Positions 17,801-26,452 of a stretch of 64,000 nucleotides of DNA are shown piece after piece. The position numbers were made by a program, and so were the translations under genes. Location: the NCBI GenBank assembly GCA_002423105.1, contig DIUT01000049.1, forward strand, positions 9,452 to 73,451, written 5' to 3'. Under the pieces are notes generated by a model. That model made no database searches and was not told the DNA's origin. It saw nothing but the letters and a program-made list of their open reading frames with translations. Each line of letters starts with the position of its first letter. The stretch's first letter is position 1. This DNA is from Geobacter sp. UBA6151. Lineage in GTDB: Bacteria > Desulfobacterota > Desulfuromonadia > Geobacterales > Pseudopelobacteraceae.

Positions 17801-17833
17801 CATTTCCGCCCGCAAGGGTTTAAAGGAATAAAA

Positions 17834-17924
17834 TGGCGGAGAGGGAGGGATTTGAACCCTCGGTACGGGATTAGCGTACACACGATTTCCAATCGTGCTC
17901 CTTCAGCCGCTCGGACACCTCTCC
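17834..17924 (-). tRNA. tRNA-Ser (GGA)
   Basis: A 91-nt tRNA with acceptor GGAGAGG / CCTCTCC, the serine-type D arm (TGTCCGAGCGGCTGAAGGAGC), anticodon loop TTGGAAA with anticodon GGA reading UCC/UCU, a long variable arm, T arm GGGTTCAAATCCC, and an encoded CCA end at 17834-17836. It is followed on the minus strand by the SRP RNA. Confidence 0.96.
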
Positions 17925-17989
17925 GCAGAAGGGTCTTGATTTTTACACCACCCGCAAATAATTGTCCAGTATTTTGATTAGCGGCCTTC

Positions 17990-18856
17990 TTAGGGTGATA
18001 CAAAAACATCCAAAGCTGTCGTCAGGAAAAAGGTCAGGCTGATGTAGCCATTCATGGTAAAAAAAGCCGCATCCAGCCTGGTCAGATCGCCGTTGCGCAA
18101 CAGCAGATGCTCATAGAGCAGCATGGCTGCCATGATGACACTGCCGATCCAGAACCAGACGCCCAGGTGTAGTAGTAGTATCAACCAGATCAGCAGCAGC
18201 ACCGTCAGTAGATGGAACAACCGTGACAACCAGAGTGAGCCGTTTATCCCCAGCGCCACCGGAATGGAATGCAACCCGGCCTGCCGGTCAAAGTCCAGGT
18301 CTTGCAGGGCATAGAGAATATCAAATCCGGCCACCCAAAACAGCACCAGCAACCCCATGACCACGGCAGGCAGATCAATTGAACCCTTCAGCGCCACCCA
18401 GGCACCGATCGGCGCAGCCGCCAGACAAATCCCCAATACAATATGGGCCAGAGCCGTGAAACGCTTGCAATAGGAATAGAGCACCAGAAAAAACAGCGCA
18501 ACAGGGGAGAGCTTGAGGCAGAGCGGATTCAGCATGGCTGCCGCCCAGAGCAAAAGCGCCACTGAAATAATGATCACACCAAAGACGGCTTTGCCGGACA
18601 GCAGCCCGGCCGGAATGGCACGGCCTGCGGTGCGGGGATTTCGTGCGTCGATTCCGGCATCAATCAAGCGGTTCATTGACATGGCCGCTGTCCGTGCTCC
18701 TACCATGGCCAGCACGATAAAGAGCAATTGTCGCCCGGACGGCAGCCCACCTGCCGCCAGCAGGGCCGCTGACAGGGCAAAGGGGAGCGCAAAGATGGTG
18801 TGGGAAAACTTGACCATCTCCATGAAAATTGACACTTTTTGCATAATTCCAGCCAT
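17990..18856 (-). CDS. UbiA-family prenyltransferase (probable MqnP)
   Basis: This polytopic membrane enzyme of 288 residues has about eight or nine helices. It carries the first aspartate-rich motif as NRLIDAGIDARNPRT (about residues 62-76) and the second as DLDFDRQAGLHSIP (about 192-205), which bind prenyl diphosphate through Mg2+. It transfers a polyprenyl chain to an aromatic acid. Because mqnC of the futalosine pathway is also in this window, the likely substrate is 1,4-dihydroxy-6-naphthoate (MqnP) rather than 4-hydroxybenzoate (UbiA), but the sequence alone does not settle it. It is divergent from hemE. Confidence 0.85.
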   Translation of the reverse strand: MAGIMQKVSIFMEMVKFSHTIFALPFALSAALLAAGGLPSGRQLLFIVLAMVGARTAAMSMNRLIDAGIDARNPRTAGRAIPAGLLSGKAVFGVIIISVALLLWAAAMLNPLCLKLSPVALFFLVLYSYCKRFTALAHIVLGICLAAAPIGAWVALKGSIDLPAVVMGLLVLFWVAGFDILYALQDLDFDRQAGLHSIPVALGINGSLWLSRLFHLLTVLLLIWLILLLHLGVWFWIGSVIMAAMLLYEHLLLRNGDLTRLDAAFFTMNGYISLTFFLTTALDVFVSP

Positions 18857-19041
18857 TCAGGCAACCTCGTAGGCCAACGTGAGTTCCGGACATCACAACC
18901 AAGCCCTGCGTGACCGCATTTCTACACCACAGCGCTGGATTCTGTCAGCCAAATACATTGACTTCCGCTGCTGATGCAACTAAATTGTGATTTTATTTTT
19001 GTTCAATAGCCTCTGATTACAGATGATTAAGGAGTTTTTTC

Positions 19042-20064
19042 ATGAACAATCGTTTTCTCGATGCCTGTTGGGGTAAACCGGTTGACCGCACCCCGGTCTG
19101 GCTGATGCGTCAGGCTGGACGCTATCTGCCGGAATACATGGCTGTCCGCTCCAAATGCAGCTTTCTTGAACTGTGCAAGACCCCGGAACTGGCTGCCGAA
19201 GTAACCATCCAACCGGTGGATATCCTGGGCGTTGATGCTGCCATCCTCTTTTCCGACATTCTGACTCCGGTAGAGCCGATGGGCCTCAAACTGGATTTCG
19301 TGCCCGGCCCGGTCTTTGAGAACCCCGTGCGCACCATGGCCGATGTTGAGCGCCTGCGTATTCCTGACCCCGAGGCCGATGTCCCCTACGTTCTGGAGGC
19401 TATTCGCATCCTGCGCCGGGAACTGGCATCCAAAGTGCCGCTGATCGGTTTCGGCGGCGCACCGTTCACCCTGGCCTGTTATATGGTTGAAGGCAAAGGC
19501 TCCAAGGATTGGGCCACCATCAAACGGATGATGTATTCCGCTCCCGAGATATTTGCCGCCCTGATGGAAAAGGTAACCATGATGGACATGGAATACCTGA
19601 ACGCCCAGATCAAGGCCGGGGCGCAGGCTATTCAGATCTTCGACACCTGGGGTGGCGTACTGTCCCCCACCGACTACGAAAAATTCGTGCTGCCCTACAC
19701 CACCAAACTGATCAACGGCCTGAACCGTCAGAACATACCGGTCATCCACTTTGTCAAAGGCTCCGGCACCATGCTGCCCGTCGTACAGAAGGCCGGCGGC
19801 GATGTCATGGGCCTGGATTGGCATATCAACCTGGGAGCCGCCCGCGACCAGCTGGGTGCGAAGATGGCTGTGCAGGGCAATCTGGACCCCACCGTGCTCT
19901 ACGCCCCCAAAGAGGTGATCGAGCGGGAAGTCCAGCGCGTCCTTGACGAAAACGCCGGACGTCCCGGCCACATCTTCAACCTTGGCCACGGCATCCTGCC
20001 AACCGTACCCCCGGAGAACGCCATCCATATGGTGGAATGCGTGCACCGGCTTTCCCAGAGGTAA
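19042..20064 (+). CDS. hemE: Uroporphyrinogen decarboxylase
   Basis: This 340-residue TIM-barrel enzyme decarboxylates the four acetate side chains of uroporphyrinogen III to give coproporphyrinogen III in haem synthesis. Signatures are TPVWLMRQAGRYLPEY (PVWLMRQAGR substrate loop, residues about 15-30), DAAILFSDILTPVEPMGL with the catalytic Asp, GFGGAPFTLACYMVEG, and the C-terminal GHIFNLGHGILPTVPPEN. The start has AAGGAG seven bases upstream. Cytochrome-rich Geobacter relatives have a high demand for haem. The next gene follows after five bases. Confidence 0.97.
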   Translation: MNNRFLDACWGKPVDRTPVWLMRQAGRYLPEYMAVRSKCSFLELCKTPELAAEVTIQPVDILGVDAAILFSDILTPVEPMGLKLDFVPGPVFENPVRTMADVERLRIPDPEADVPYVLEAIRILRRELASKVPLIGFGGAPFTLACYMVEGKGSKDWATIKRMMYSAPEIFAALMEKVTMMDMEYLNAQIKAGAQAIQIFDTWGGVLSPTDYEKFVLPYTTKLINGLNRQNIPVIHFVKGSGTMLPVVQKAGGDVMGLDWHINLGAARDQLGAKMAVQGNLDPTVLYAPKEVIEREVQRVLDENAGRPGHIFNLGHGILPTVPPENAIHMVECVHRLSQR

Positions 20065-20069
20065 CAACC

Positions 20070-20423
20070 ATGTCCGTCACCATGAAAAATATCGTGCTCT
20101 TTGTCACCGACCTGGCCAAAGCCAAGGCGTTTTATGCCGGTCAGCTGGGCCTGCCGCTGGCCGGAGAAACCCAGATGCTGCTGGAGTTCTTTCCCACATC
20201 GGGAACCACCCTGGGCATCGCCCTGGCCTTGCAGGACGAGGCACGCAATCTGGTGGGACGCCATACCGGCATCACGCTGCAGGTCAAAGGGATTGAAAAA
20301 TTGTGCGAAGCCATGACCAACAGCGGCGTTACCTTTGTGGAGCCGCTGGAGGTTTCGCCCTGGGGTAAAATGGCGGTAATCGCCGATCCGGACGGCAACC
20401 AGTTCGCTCTGGTAGAGCTTTGA
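20070..20423 (+). CDS. VOC (glyoxalase/bleomycin-resistance) family protein
   Basis: A single vicinal-oxygen-chelate domain of 117 residues: MKNIVLFVTDLAKAKAFYAG at the start, GITLQVKGIEKLCEAM in the middle and IADPDGNQFALVEL at the end, the usual beta-alpha-beta-beta-beta pattern. Substrate unknown. ATG 20070 with AGAGG just upstream is preferred over 20037, which overlaps hemE. Its TGA overlaps the start of the cupin gene, so it is likely co-translated with it. Confidence 0.85.
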   Translation: MSVTMKNIVLFVTDLAKAKAFYAGQLGLPLAGETQMLLEFFPTSGTTLGIALALQDEARNLVGRHTGITLQVKGIEKLCEAMTNSGVTFVEPLEVSPWGKMAVIADPDGNQFALVEL

Positions 20424-20896
20424 TGCTCTGCGTTGACAGCATACTGCTCGATGATCTGACAGAACAAGCGCGGAGATCACCCCGCCTGCGGATGAACCAC
20501 AATTTTCATCCGGCTGATGCAGCCACCTGTCATCGCCTGCTGAACGCCATCGAACCCGGCTCTTATATCCGCCCGCACCGCCACCTTGATCCGGAAAAAG
20601 ATGAGACCTTTGTGCTGATTCGCGGCACGCTGGGCATTCTTACCTTTGCCAATGACGGCACCGTAAGCGCCAGTACACTGCTTAAGGCAAAATCAGACAC
20701 CTGCATCGCCACCATCCCCCATGGGGTCTGGCATACCGCAGTCAGCCTGGAACCCGGCACCATTTTCTTCGAAGCAAAGGCCGGGCCCTATCTGCCCTTT
20801 ACCGAGCAGGAAAAGTCGCCTTGGGCACCCGGCGACACCGATCCCGATGCTTCCTCCTATTTCCAAAATCTATGCGCATACTTCTCTGCCTCATAG
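20423..20896 (+). CDS. WbuC-family cupin metalloprotein
   Basis: This 157-residue protein matches WbuC-type proteins: RMNHNFHPADAATCHRLLNA, then YIRPHRHLDPEKDETFVLIRG with the metal-binding HRH..E pattern, and PHGVWHTAVSLEPGTIFFE with the second cupin histidine. Such proteins often lie near polysaccharide genes but have no settled function. ATG 20423 overlaps the preceding TGA; TTG 20420 is an alternative. Its end overlaps the next gene by 25 bases. Confidence 0.82.
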   Translation: MLCVDSILLDDLTEQARRSPRLRMNHNFHPADAATCHRLLNAIEPGSYIRPHRHLDPEKDETFVLIRGTLGILTFANDGTVSASTLLKAKSDTCIATIPHGVWHTAVSLEPGTIFFEAKAGPYLPFTEQEKSPWAPGDTDPDASSYFQNLCAYFSAS

Positions 20897-21459
20897 CTGC
20901 ACTGCTGTGGGCGTCATCCGCTGAAGCGGCCCAGCGGATGCGTCCTTACAGCGGCATCGGCGTCCTTGCCATCAGCACCATCGGACTGACCGACGCCATA
21001 CCGTACTACAACGAGCCGGGACTGGTGCGCAGCGGTATGCTTGCACCAGAAGCGGCACAACACCTGAACGACTGGATATTTGACGTTCCCGACCGGCTTT
21101 TACTGCTGGTCAAGGCCCGTAAAGGCGAGTGGCTGAGGGTTGAACGTGATGAGGCCGGCCGCGAGTCCTGGCTGTTGCAGCAACGGCACTGGCAGTACAC
21201 CCCTTGGGCGCAGTATCTGAAGGGCCGATACGTCACTTTTCTGCCTAACAGCCCCAAACGGCTGATGCAGACCGTGCCCCAGCCCAACGCCCTGCAGGGG
21301 GTCCCCCGCGCTGCCCAATCCCCGCCGATGCGTATCATCATGGTGCAGGGTGACTGGGCTTATGTGCTGCTTGACCAGTCCAGCTCTGCATGGATCCGTT
21401 GGCGGGAATCGGACAGCCGACTGCTGATCGGATTCCGCGAAGAAAGCACGCGGCCATAA
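20872..21459 (+). CDS. Exported protein of unknown function
   Basis: A 195-residue protein with a clear signal peptide, MRILLCLIAALLWASSAEAA. The mature part has GIGVLAISTIGLTDAIPYYN near the start and repeated tryptophan-rich beta stretches (LLLLVKARKGEWLRVERD, MVQGDWAYVLLDQSS), which suggest SH3-like beta-barrel modules as in cell-wall-associated proteins. That is an impression, not an identification. It overlaps the cupin gene by 25 bases and probably belongs to the hemE-VOC-cupin unit. Confidence 0.7.
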   Translation: MRILLCLIAALLWASSAEAAQRMRPYSGIGVLAISTIGLTDAIPYYNEPGLVRSGMLAPEAAQHLNDWIFDVPDRLLLLVKARKGEWLRVERDEAGRESWLLQQRHWQYTPWAQYLKGRYVTFLPNSPKRLMQTVPQPNALQGVPRAAQSPPMRIIMVQGDWAYVLLDQSSSAWIRWRESDSRLLIGFREESTRP

Positions 21460-21544
21460 AAACATTTGACCTGACTTTAACTGGTATGATAAGTGATGCA
21501 CCCCATGAATTACATTATTGCAACAGCGGCACGAGCTATCACCG

Positions 21545-21565
21545 CCGCGGCGAAAAACGCCGCGG
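21545..21565 (+). other. Leader hairpin 1 upstream of aminotransferase
   Basis: CCGCGGCG, an AAAAA loop and CGCCGCGG form a perfect 8-bp GC stem, followed by ATTTTG. It could be the terminator of the preceding operon or the first stem of an aminotransferase leader. Confidence 0.6.
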
Positions 21566-21610
21566 ATTTTGCTGCTGCCTGCTGATCGCAAACGATTTTA
21601 AGAATCACGA

Positions 21611-21649
21611 CAGCCGTGGGCATGCAGCCTGCGGCTGTTTTTGTTTTTG
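21611..21649 (+). terminator. Leader hairpin 2 with T-rich tail (terminator or attenuator)
   Basis: CAGCCG ... CGGCTG closes an inner GGC/GCC stem and is followed directly by TTTTTGTTTTT. It lies 38 bases upstream of the aminotransferase start, so it either ends the hemE unit or attenuates the aminotransferase. Confidence 0.7.
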
Positions 21650-21686
21650 TATCTATGAATTACACCATCAAAGGAGCATTCAGACC

Positions 21687-22991
21687 ATGCGCGTACAGCT
21701 TGTCCCCCCCGGCACCGGCGAACTGACCTACGAGATCAGAAATATCGTCAACGTCGCCGAAAAACTGCAGAAATGCGGCGTCACCATCAACTGGGAAAAT
21801 ATCGGCGATCCCATTGTCAAAGGCGAACAGATCCCGGCCTGGATGAAACAGATTGTTGCCGATGCGGTACTGGAAAACGACACCTGGGGCTATTGCCATA
21901 CCCGTGGCGTGCTGAAAACCCGCGAGTTTATCTGCAGCCAGACCAACAGTCGCGACGGCGCACAGATAACCCCGGACGACATTATCTTCTTTAACGGCCT
22001 GGGGGACGCCATTGCCAAAATATACGGTTGCCTGGCCCCTGAAGCACGGGTGCTGATGCCTTCCCCGTCCTACACCACCCATACCCTGGGCGAAATCGGC
22101 CACGCCCATGCCCCTTCCCTGCACTTCCGCCTCAAACCCGACGCCGGATGGACTCCGGATATGGAAGAGCTGCGGGCACAGGTGCGCACAAACCCTTCCA
22201 TCTGCGCCATCATGATCATCAACCCCGACAACCCCACCGGCATGGTCTATCCCAAGGAAACCTTGCAGACCATTGTTGCGGTGGCACGGGAATTCGGCCT
22301 GTTCATCATCGCCGACGAGGTTTACACCAATGTTGTTTATAATGGTCAGTCAACCGTGCCGATCAGCGATGTCATAGGCGATGTCCCGGCCATCAGCCTG
22401 AAAGGGATATCCAAAGAGTTCCCCTGGCCAGGCTCGCGCTGCGGCTGGATCGAAGTCTACAACGGCCATGACGATGACCAGTTCCGCAAATACATCAACC
22501 TGATCCTGACCTCCAAAATGAACGAAGTCTGCTCCACCACACTGCCGCAAACCGTGATCCCGGCAATCATGCAGCACCCTGAATACCAGACCTATCTGCA
22601 GGAGCGGATCGCCCTGTACGAAACCTCAAGCAACATTACTTACAACTTCCTGAAAGAGGTGCCGGAACTGCTGGTCAACCGTACCAATGGTGCCTTCTAC
22701 ATGGCGGTGGCCTTCAAGGACGGTGTACTGAATAACCGCCAGTCACTGCCCATCGCCAATGATGAGGTACGCGGTCTGGTTGAATCGCTGGTCAACCAGC
22801 CGGGCGTTTCACCGGACAAGCGCTTCGTCTATTACATCCTGGCTACCACCGGCATCTGTACCGTACCGCTCTCCTCCTTTGCCACGGAGCTTCAGGGCTT
22901 CCGGGTCACCCTGCTGGAGCGCAACCCGGCGGAAACCGAGCGGATTTACCACACGCTGGCCGAGAAGATCAGGGAATACGTAGCCTCATAA
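21687..22991 (+). CDS. PLP-dependent class I/II aminotransferase
   Basis: A fold-type I aminotransferase of 434 residues. Motifs are INPDNPTGMVYPKETL (PLP/substrate loop), FIIADEVYTNVVY with the PLP-pyridine aspartate and a tyrosine, and SLKGISKEFPWPGSRCGWIE with the Schiff-base lysine. It resembles aspartate/alanine-type aminotransferases; the substrate cannot be named. The start MRVQLVPPGTGELTYEI at 21687 has AAAGGAG upstream. A frame open from 21390 reads in phase but runs through two hairpins, so it is not the natural start. The next gene, moaC, follows after 12 bases. Confidence 0.9.
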   Translation: MRVQLVPPGTGELTYEIRNIVNVAEKLQKCGVTINWENIGDPIVKGEQIPAWMKQIVADAVLENDTWGYCHTRGVLKTREFICSQTNSRDGAQITPDDIIFFNGLGDAIAKIYGCLAPEARVLMPSPSYTTHTLGEIGHAHAPSLHFRLKPDAGWTPDMEELRAQVRTNPSICAIMIINPDNPTGMVYPKETLQTIVAVAREFGLFIIADEVYTNVVYNGQSTVPISDVIGDVPAISLKGISKEFPWPGSRCGWIEVYNGHDDDQFRKYINLILTSKMNEVCSTTLPQTVIPAIMQHPEYQTYLQERIALYETSSNITYNFLKEVPELLVNRTNGAFYMAVAFKDGVLNNRQSLPIANDEVRGLVESLVNQPGVSPDKRFVYYILATTGICTVPLSSFATELQGFRVTLLERNPAETERIYHTLAEKIREYVAS

Positions 22992-23003
22992 CGGAGCTTG
23001 CAC

Positions 23004-23483
23004 ATGGATTTCAATCATTTCGACCATCAGGGACAGGCGATTATGGTGGATGTCAGCGCCAAACAGCCGACCCTGCGCACCGCCATTGCCGAAGCCCGGG
23101 TCAGCATGACAGCAGAGCTGGCTGCCAAGGTGGCCGCCTGCGGCAGCGCCAAGGGCGATGTGCTGGGAGTGGCCCGCCTGGCCGGTATCGCCGCAGTCAA
23201 GCGCACACCGGACCTGATTCCGCTGTCCCATCCGCTGGCGATTCATCATGTTGCCATCGAATTCCAGACCGATACCGCCATCGGCCGCATCGCTATCCGC
23301 TGCACAGTACGGGCTTTCGAGCGGACCGGCGTCGAAATGGAGGCCATGACCGGCGCTTCGGTGGCAGCCCTGACCATTTATGACATGGTAAAGGGAGCGG
23401 ACAAGACCGTTGAAATCGTCGGCATACGTCTGCTGTTCAAGGAAGGCGGCAAAAGCGGTACCTTCCAGCGGGAGGAGGGCTGA
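23004..23483 (+). CDS. moaC: Cyclic pyranopterin monophosphate synthase MoaC
   Basis: A 159-residue enzyme of molybdenum-cofactor synthesis that, after the radical-SAM protein MoaA, forms cPMP. The family motifs KRTPDLIPLSHPLAIHH and EAMTGASVAALTIYDMVKG (with active-site His and Lys) are intact. ATG 23004 has GGAG upstream; TTG 22998 is an alternative. Its stop overlaps the start of mog (TGATG). MoaA is not in the window. Confidence 0.96.
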   Translation: MDFNHFDHQGQAIMVDVSAKQPTLRTAIAEARVSMTAELAAKVAACGSAKGDVLGVARLAGIAAVKRTPDLIPLSHPLAIHHVAIEFQTDTAIGRIAIRCTVRAFERTGVEMEAMTGASVAALTIYDMVKGADKTVEIVGIRLLFKEGGKSGTFQREEG

Positions 23484-23974
23484 TGCGCGTGGCAATTCTT
23501 ACCTTGAGCGACAAAGGATCACGAGGGGAACGGGTGGATGCCAGCGGCCCGGCCCTTGCAGCGTGGCTGGAACTCCGCGGCTGCACAACAGTGGCCAGCG
23601 CCATCATTCCCGATGATCACGCAACCATTGTCGCCACGCTGTCGGAATGGGCGGACACTGACCGGGCAGACCTGATCCTGACCACCGGCGGTACCGGTGT
23701 CTCGCCACGAGATAGTACACCGGAAGCAACCCTGGCGGTCATTCAGCGGGCCATTCCCGGTATTGGCGAACTGATGCGCCTGCGTTCCATGGAAATAACC
23801 AAAACCGCCGCTCTCTCACGGGCCATGGCCGGCATACGGGGACAAAGCCTGATCATCAACTTGCCGGGTAGTCCCAAGGGAGCCGTGGAATGCCTCGAAG
23901 CGGTCTGGCAGGTGGTCCCCCACGCCGTGGAGAAGATCCGGGGAGACCAAAGCGACTGCGCCGGAAAGTATTAA
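23483..23974 (+). CDS. mog: Molybdopterin adenylyltransferase (Mog/MoaB family)
   Basis: This 163-residue protein adenylylates molybdopterin before molybdate insertion. Signatures are ILTLSDKGSRGERVDASGP at the start, DLILTTGGTGVSPRDSTPEA and LIINLPGSPKGAVECLEAVW. The SPRDxTPEA loop binds the pterin and nucleotide. It is translationally coupled to moaC. MoaB-type paralogues look alike, so the exact name is slightly uncertain. A terminator follows. Confidence 0.92.
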   Translation: MRVAILTLSDKGSRGERVDASGPALAAWLELRGCTTVASAIIPDDHATIVATLSEWADTDRADLILTTGGTGVSPRDSTPEATLAVIQRAIPGIGELMRLRSMEITKTAALSRAMAGIRGQSLIINLPGSPKGAVECLEAVWQVVPHAVEKIRGDQSDCAGKY

Positions 23975-23986
23975 TCACCAGCAAAC

Positions 23987-24012
23987 GCCCCGTTGTCACC
24001 TGACAGCGGGGC
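23987..24012 (+). terminator. Terminator after mog
   Basis: GCCCCGTTGTCA and TGACAGCGGGGC form a 12-bp stem (one G-U pair) with a two-base loop, followed by ATTTTG. Confidence 0.75.
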
Positions 24013-24209
24013 ATTTTGTATGTATCCTCTGAAGCTTCCTGTCCACTGTCATCCGTCTGTTTTCAAATACCGATCTGTTCTTCGTGCAGATAAAAAAATC
24101 TGCTGACCGCTGCCCCTGCATGGAGCGCTGTAACAACCTGATTCTTTGCCTCACAGCACAACTCATAATTAAAGTACTGTTTTGAAACGAATTCATCGGC
24201 ACGCTGCGC

Positions 24210-24237
24210 TTGCAATACAGCTGTATGGTTCTATAGT
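24210..24237 (+). promoter_or_regulatory. Possible sigma-70 promoter for the mmd operon
   Basis: TTGCAA (24210-24215), a 16-base spacer and TATAGT (24232-24237) lie 42 bases upstream of mmdA. The rest of the 266-base gap after mog shows nothing else I can name. Confidence 0.4.
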
Positions 24238-24278
24238 TATTGCCAGCTGGACTGTTGATCAGCGCCAAGGAGCCGGAA

Positions 24279-25832
24279 ATGGCAATAAAAAAAGAACTGC
24301 TTGAAGAACTTCGCCAGCGTCGCGTAGCAGCACTGGCCGGCGGCGGTGCGGAAAAGATGAAGAAACGCCATGCCGCAGGGCGGCTGAGCGCCAGGGAACG
24401 GGTTCTGCTGTTCTTTGACAACGCTTCATTTAATGAGTACGGCATGCATGTGAACCATGCCTGCCATATGCCGGGATTTGCCGGAAAGTTCATGCCCGGC
24501 GACGGGGTAGTTACCGGTACCGGCAACGTGGATGGCCGTCCGGTTGCTATTTTCAGCCAGGACTTTACGGTGGGTGGCGGAGCGCTTGGCCAGATGCACG
24601 CCAAGAAGATCTGCGATATCATGACCATTGCCTGTGAAACCGGCATTCCGGTGGTGGCGATCAATGATTCCGGCGGCGCCCGCATCCAGGAGGCGATTCA
24701 CAGCCTCTCCGGCTACGGCCAGGTATTTTACCAGAACGTAGCCGCCTCCGGGGTGGTGCCCCAGATCGCCATCATTGCCGGTCCCTGCGCCGGTGGCGCT
24801 GCCTACAGCCCGGCCCTGATGGATTTCCTGATTCAGACTCGCACACATTCCAGCATGTTTATCTGCGGCCCGGAGGTGATCAAGGCTGCCACCGGTCAGA
24901 TCGCCCCCATTGAACAGTACGGCTCTGCCGAGGCCCATGCCAGCGTCAGCGGCAATATCCACTTTATTGCCGAGGATGATCGCCACGCCATAAGCATCGC
25001 CCAGCAACTGCTCAGCTTCCTGCCGCTCAATAACCTGCAGGACCCACCTCACGGCATCCCTGAAGAGATTCTTATTGAGTATGATGAAGGGATGAACGAA
25101 CTACTGCCAGATGATGCCAAGACTGGTTTTGATGTGTACACAGTGATTGAGCGTCTGTTGGATAGCGGCCAATGGCTGGAGGTTCACCGTGAGTTTGCCC
25201 GTAATATCGTTGTCGGGTTCGGGCGGATTAACGGCATGGTGGTGGGACTGGTGGCCAATCAGCCGGCCTACAAGGCGGGCTGCCTGGATATCGACAGTTC
25301 CGACAAGGCGGCCCGTTTTATCCGCTTCTGCAACGCGTTCAATGTGCCGCTGGTGAACCTGGTGGATGTGCCCGGTTTCATGCCGGGTCTGGCCCAGGAA
25401 CGAGGCGGAATTATCCGTCATGGCGCCAAGATGCTCTTTGCCTACGCCGCTGCCACGGTACCCAAGATTACCGTGATCATGCGCAAGGCTTACGGCGGTG
25501 CGTATCTGGCCATGTGTTCAAAAGATATGGGAGCTGATTTTGTTTTCGCCTGGCCCTGCGCCGAAATTGCCGTAATGGGGGCCGAAAGCGCCACCCGGAT
25601 CATCTACAAAAAAGAGATTGAAGAGGCTGAAGATCATCAATCAAAAGAAGCGGAACTGATCAAGTCCTACCGTGACCATTTCGCCACCCCCTATCAGGCC
25701 GCTTCCCGCGATATGGTTACCGATGTAATCGAACCGGCTGAAACCAGGACGCGGTTGTCGCAGGCGCTTAGAATCTCGTTGACCAAACGGGTAACACGAC
25801 CGGCCAAAAAGCACGGTCTGATCCCGTTGTAA
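24279..25832 (+). CDS. mmdA: Methylmalonyl-CoA decarboxylase, carboxyltransferase (alpha) subunit
   Basis: This 517-residue acyl-CoA carboxyltransferase has N- and C-terminal crotonase-like halves: MPGFAGKFMPGDGVVTGTG, NDSGGARIQEAI, GPCAGGAAYSPALMDF, then VDVPGFMPGLAQERGGIIRHGAK and KAYGGAYLAMCSKDMGAD. The length and sequence fit MmdA/PccB rather than the longer glutaconyl-CoA enzyme. Together with the three following genes it forms the Na+-pumping decarboxylase that turns methylmalonyl-CoA into propionyl-CoA plus CO2. ATG 24279 has AAGGAG upstream. The alternative reading, propionyl-CoA carboxylase beta, is less likely because a membrane beta subunit follows. Confidence 0.92.
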   Translation: MAIKKELLEELRQRRVAALAGGGAEKMKKRHAAGRLSARERVLLFFDNASFNEYGMHVNHACHMPGFAGKFMPGDGVVTGTGNVDGRPVAIFSQDFTVGGGALGQMHAKKICDIMTIACETGIPVVAINDSGGARIQEAIHSLSGYGQVFYQNVAASGVVPQIAIIAGPCAGGAAYSPALMDFLIQTRTHSSMFICGPEVIKAATGQIAPIEQYGSAEAHASVSGNIHFIAEDDRHAISIAQQLLSFLPLNNLQDPPHGIPEEILIEYDEGMNELLPDDAKTGFDVYTVIERLLDSGQWLEVHREFARNIVVGFGRINGMVVGLVANQPAYKAGCLDIDSSDKAARFIRFCNAFNVPLVNLVDVPGFMPGLAQERGGIIRHGAKMLFAYAAATVPKITVIMRKAYGGAYLAMCSKDMGADFVFAWPCAEIAVMGAESATRIIYKKEIEEAEDHQSKEAELIKSYRDHFATPYQAASRDMVTDVIEPAETRTRLSQALRISLTKRVTRPAKKHGLIPL

Positions 25833-25841
25833 TCCGGAGGT

Positions 25842-26426
25842 ATGATGTCAACAGCGCCAACCTCACTTACCACCCCGCCAGCCGCTTCACCGGCAGCTGA
25901 CCAGGCAATCTTCAAGGTGCTGCCTGACGGCACTGTTTTGTACAAGACCTATCAACAGGCAGAGCAGGCCGCGCAGCAGATGAAGGGTGCCAAGCAGGGA
26001 GAAGGTGCTAAAAAACAGGCACAGGTCAAGCTTGGCGAGACGCATCTGGCAAAGGATGGCCAGATTCTGCCCTACACTCTGGGCGGTCTGGTGGAGTTCC
26101 AGTTGACCGGACTGATTGTGGTGATGGTGGTGCTGATCAGCTTAAGCCTGATCTGTGCTGCCATCGGTCGTCTGCTCCGATCGCTGCTCGCAGCCCCTGT
26201 AGTTCCTGCCTCTCCTGCACCGCTTCAGTCGCCAATGCCAACAGCCGCAGCGTCCGGCATCCATCCCGGACTTACTGATCAGCAACTGGTAGTGTTGCTG
26301 ACCGCAGCAGCCCGGGAGGCACTTGGCAGTCCGATCCGTATTGCAAAATTTCGTCCTCTGGCTGCCCGTGATCTCAACTGGTCGGCACAGGGACGCAATG
26401 TCCTGCAATCCCACCGCCTGAAATAG
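25842..26426 (+). CDS. Decarboxylase small membrane subunit (OadG/MmdD-like)
   Basis: A 194-residue protein with an alanine/proline-rich N-terminus, one membrane helix (about residues 89-112, LTGLIVVMVVLISLSLICAAIG) and an alanine/proline linker. It resembles the gamma/delta subunits that anchor the carboxyltransferase to the membrane beta subunit in Na+-pumping decarboxylases. It is longer than typical OadG (about 80-120). Identification is largely from position between mmdA and the biotin carrier. The final region has conserved-looking IHPGLTDQQLVVLLTAAARE. GGAGG lies immediately upstream of tandem ATGs. Confidence 0.7.
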   Translation: MMSTAPTSLTTPPAASPAADQAIFKVLPDGTVLYKTYQQAEQAAQQMKGAKQGEGAKKQAQVKLGETHLAKDGQILPYTLGGLVEFQLTGLIVVMVVLISLSLICAAIGRLLRSLLAAPVVPASPAPLQSPMPTAAASGIHPGLTDQQLVVLLTAAAREALGSPIRIAKFRPLAARDLNWSAQGRNVLQSHRLK

Positions 26427-26452
26427 CTGCCCTGAAAGGAAACCATTACATC

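Noticed and set aside
19027..20067. Long minus-strand frame opposite hemE
   Set aside because: Antisense shadow; hemE is well conserved in the opposite strand.
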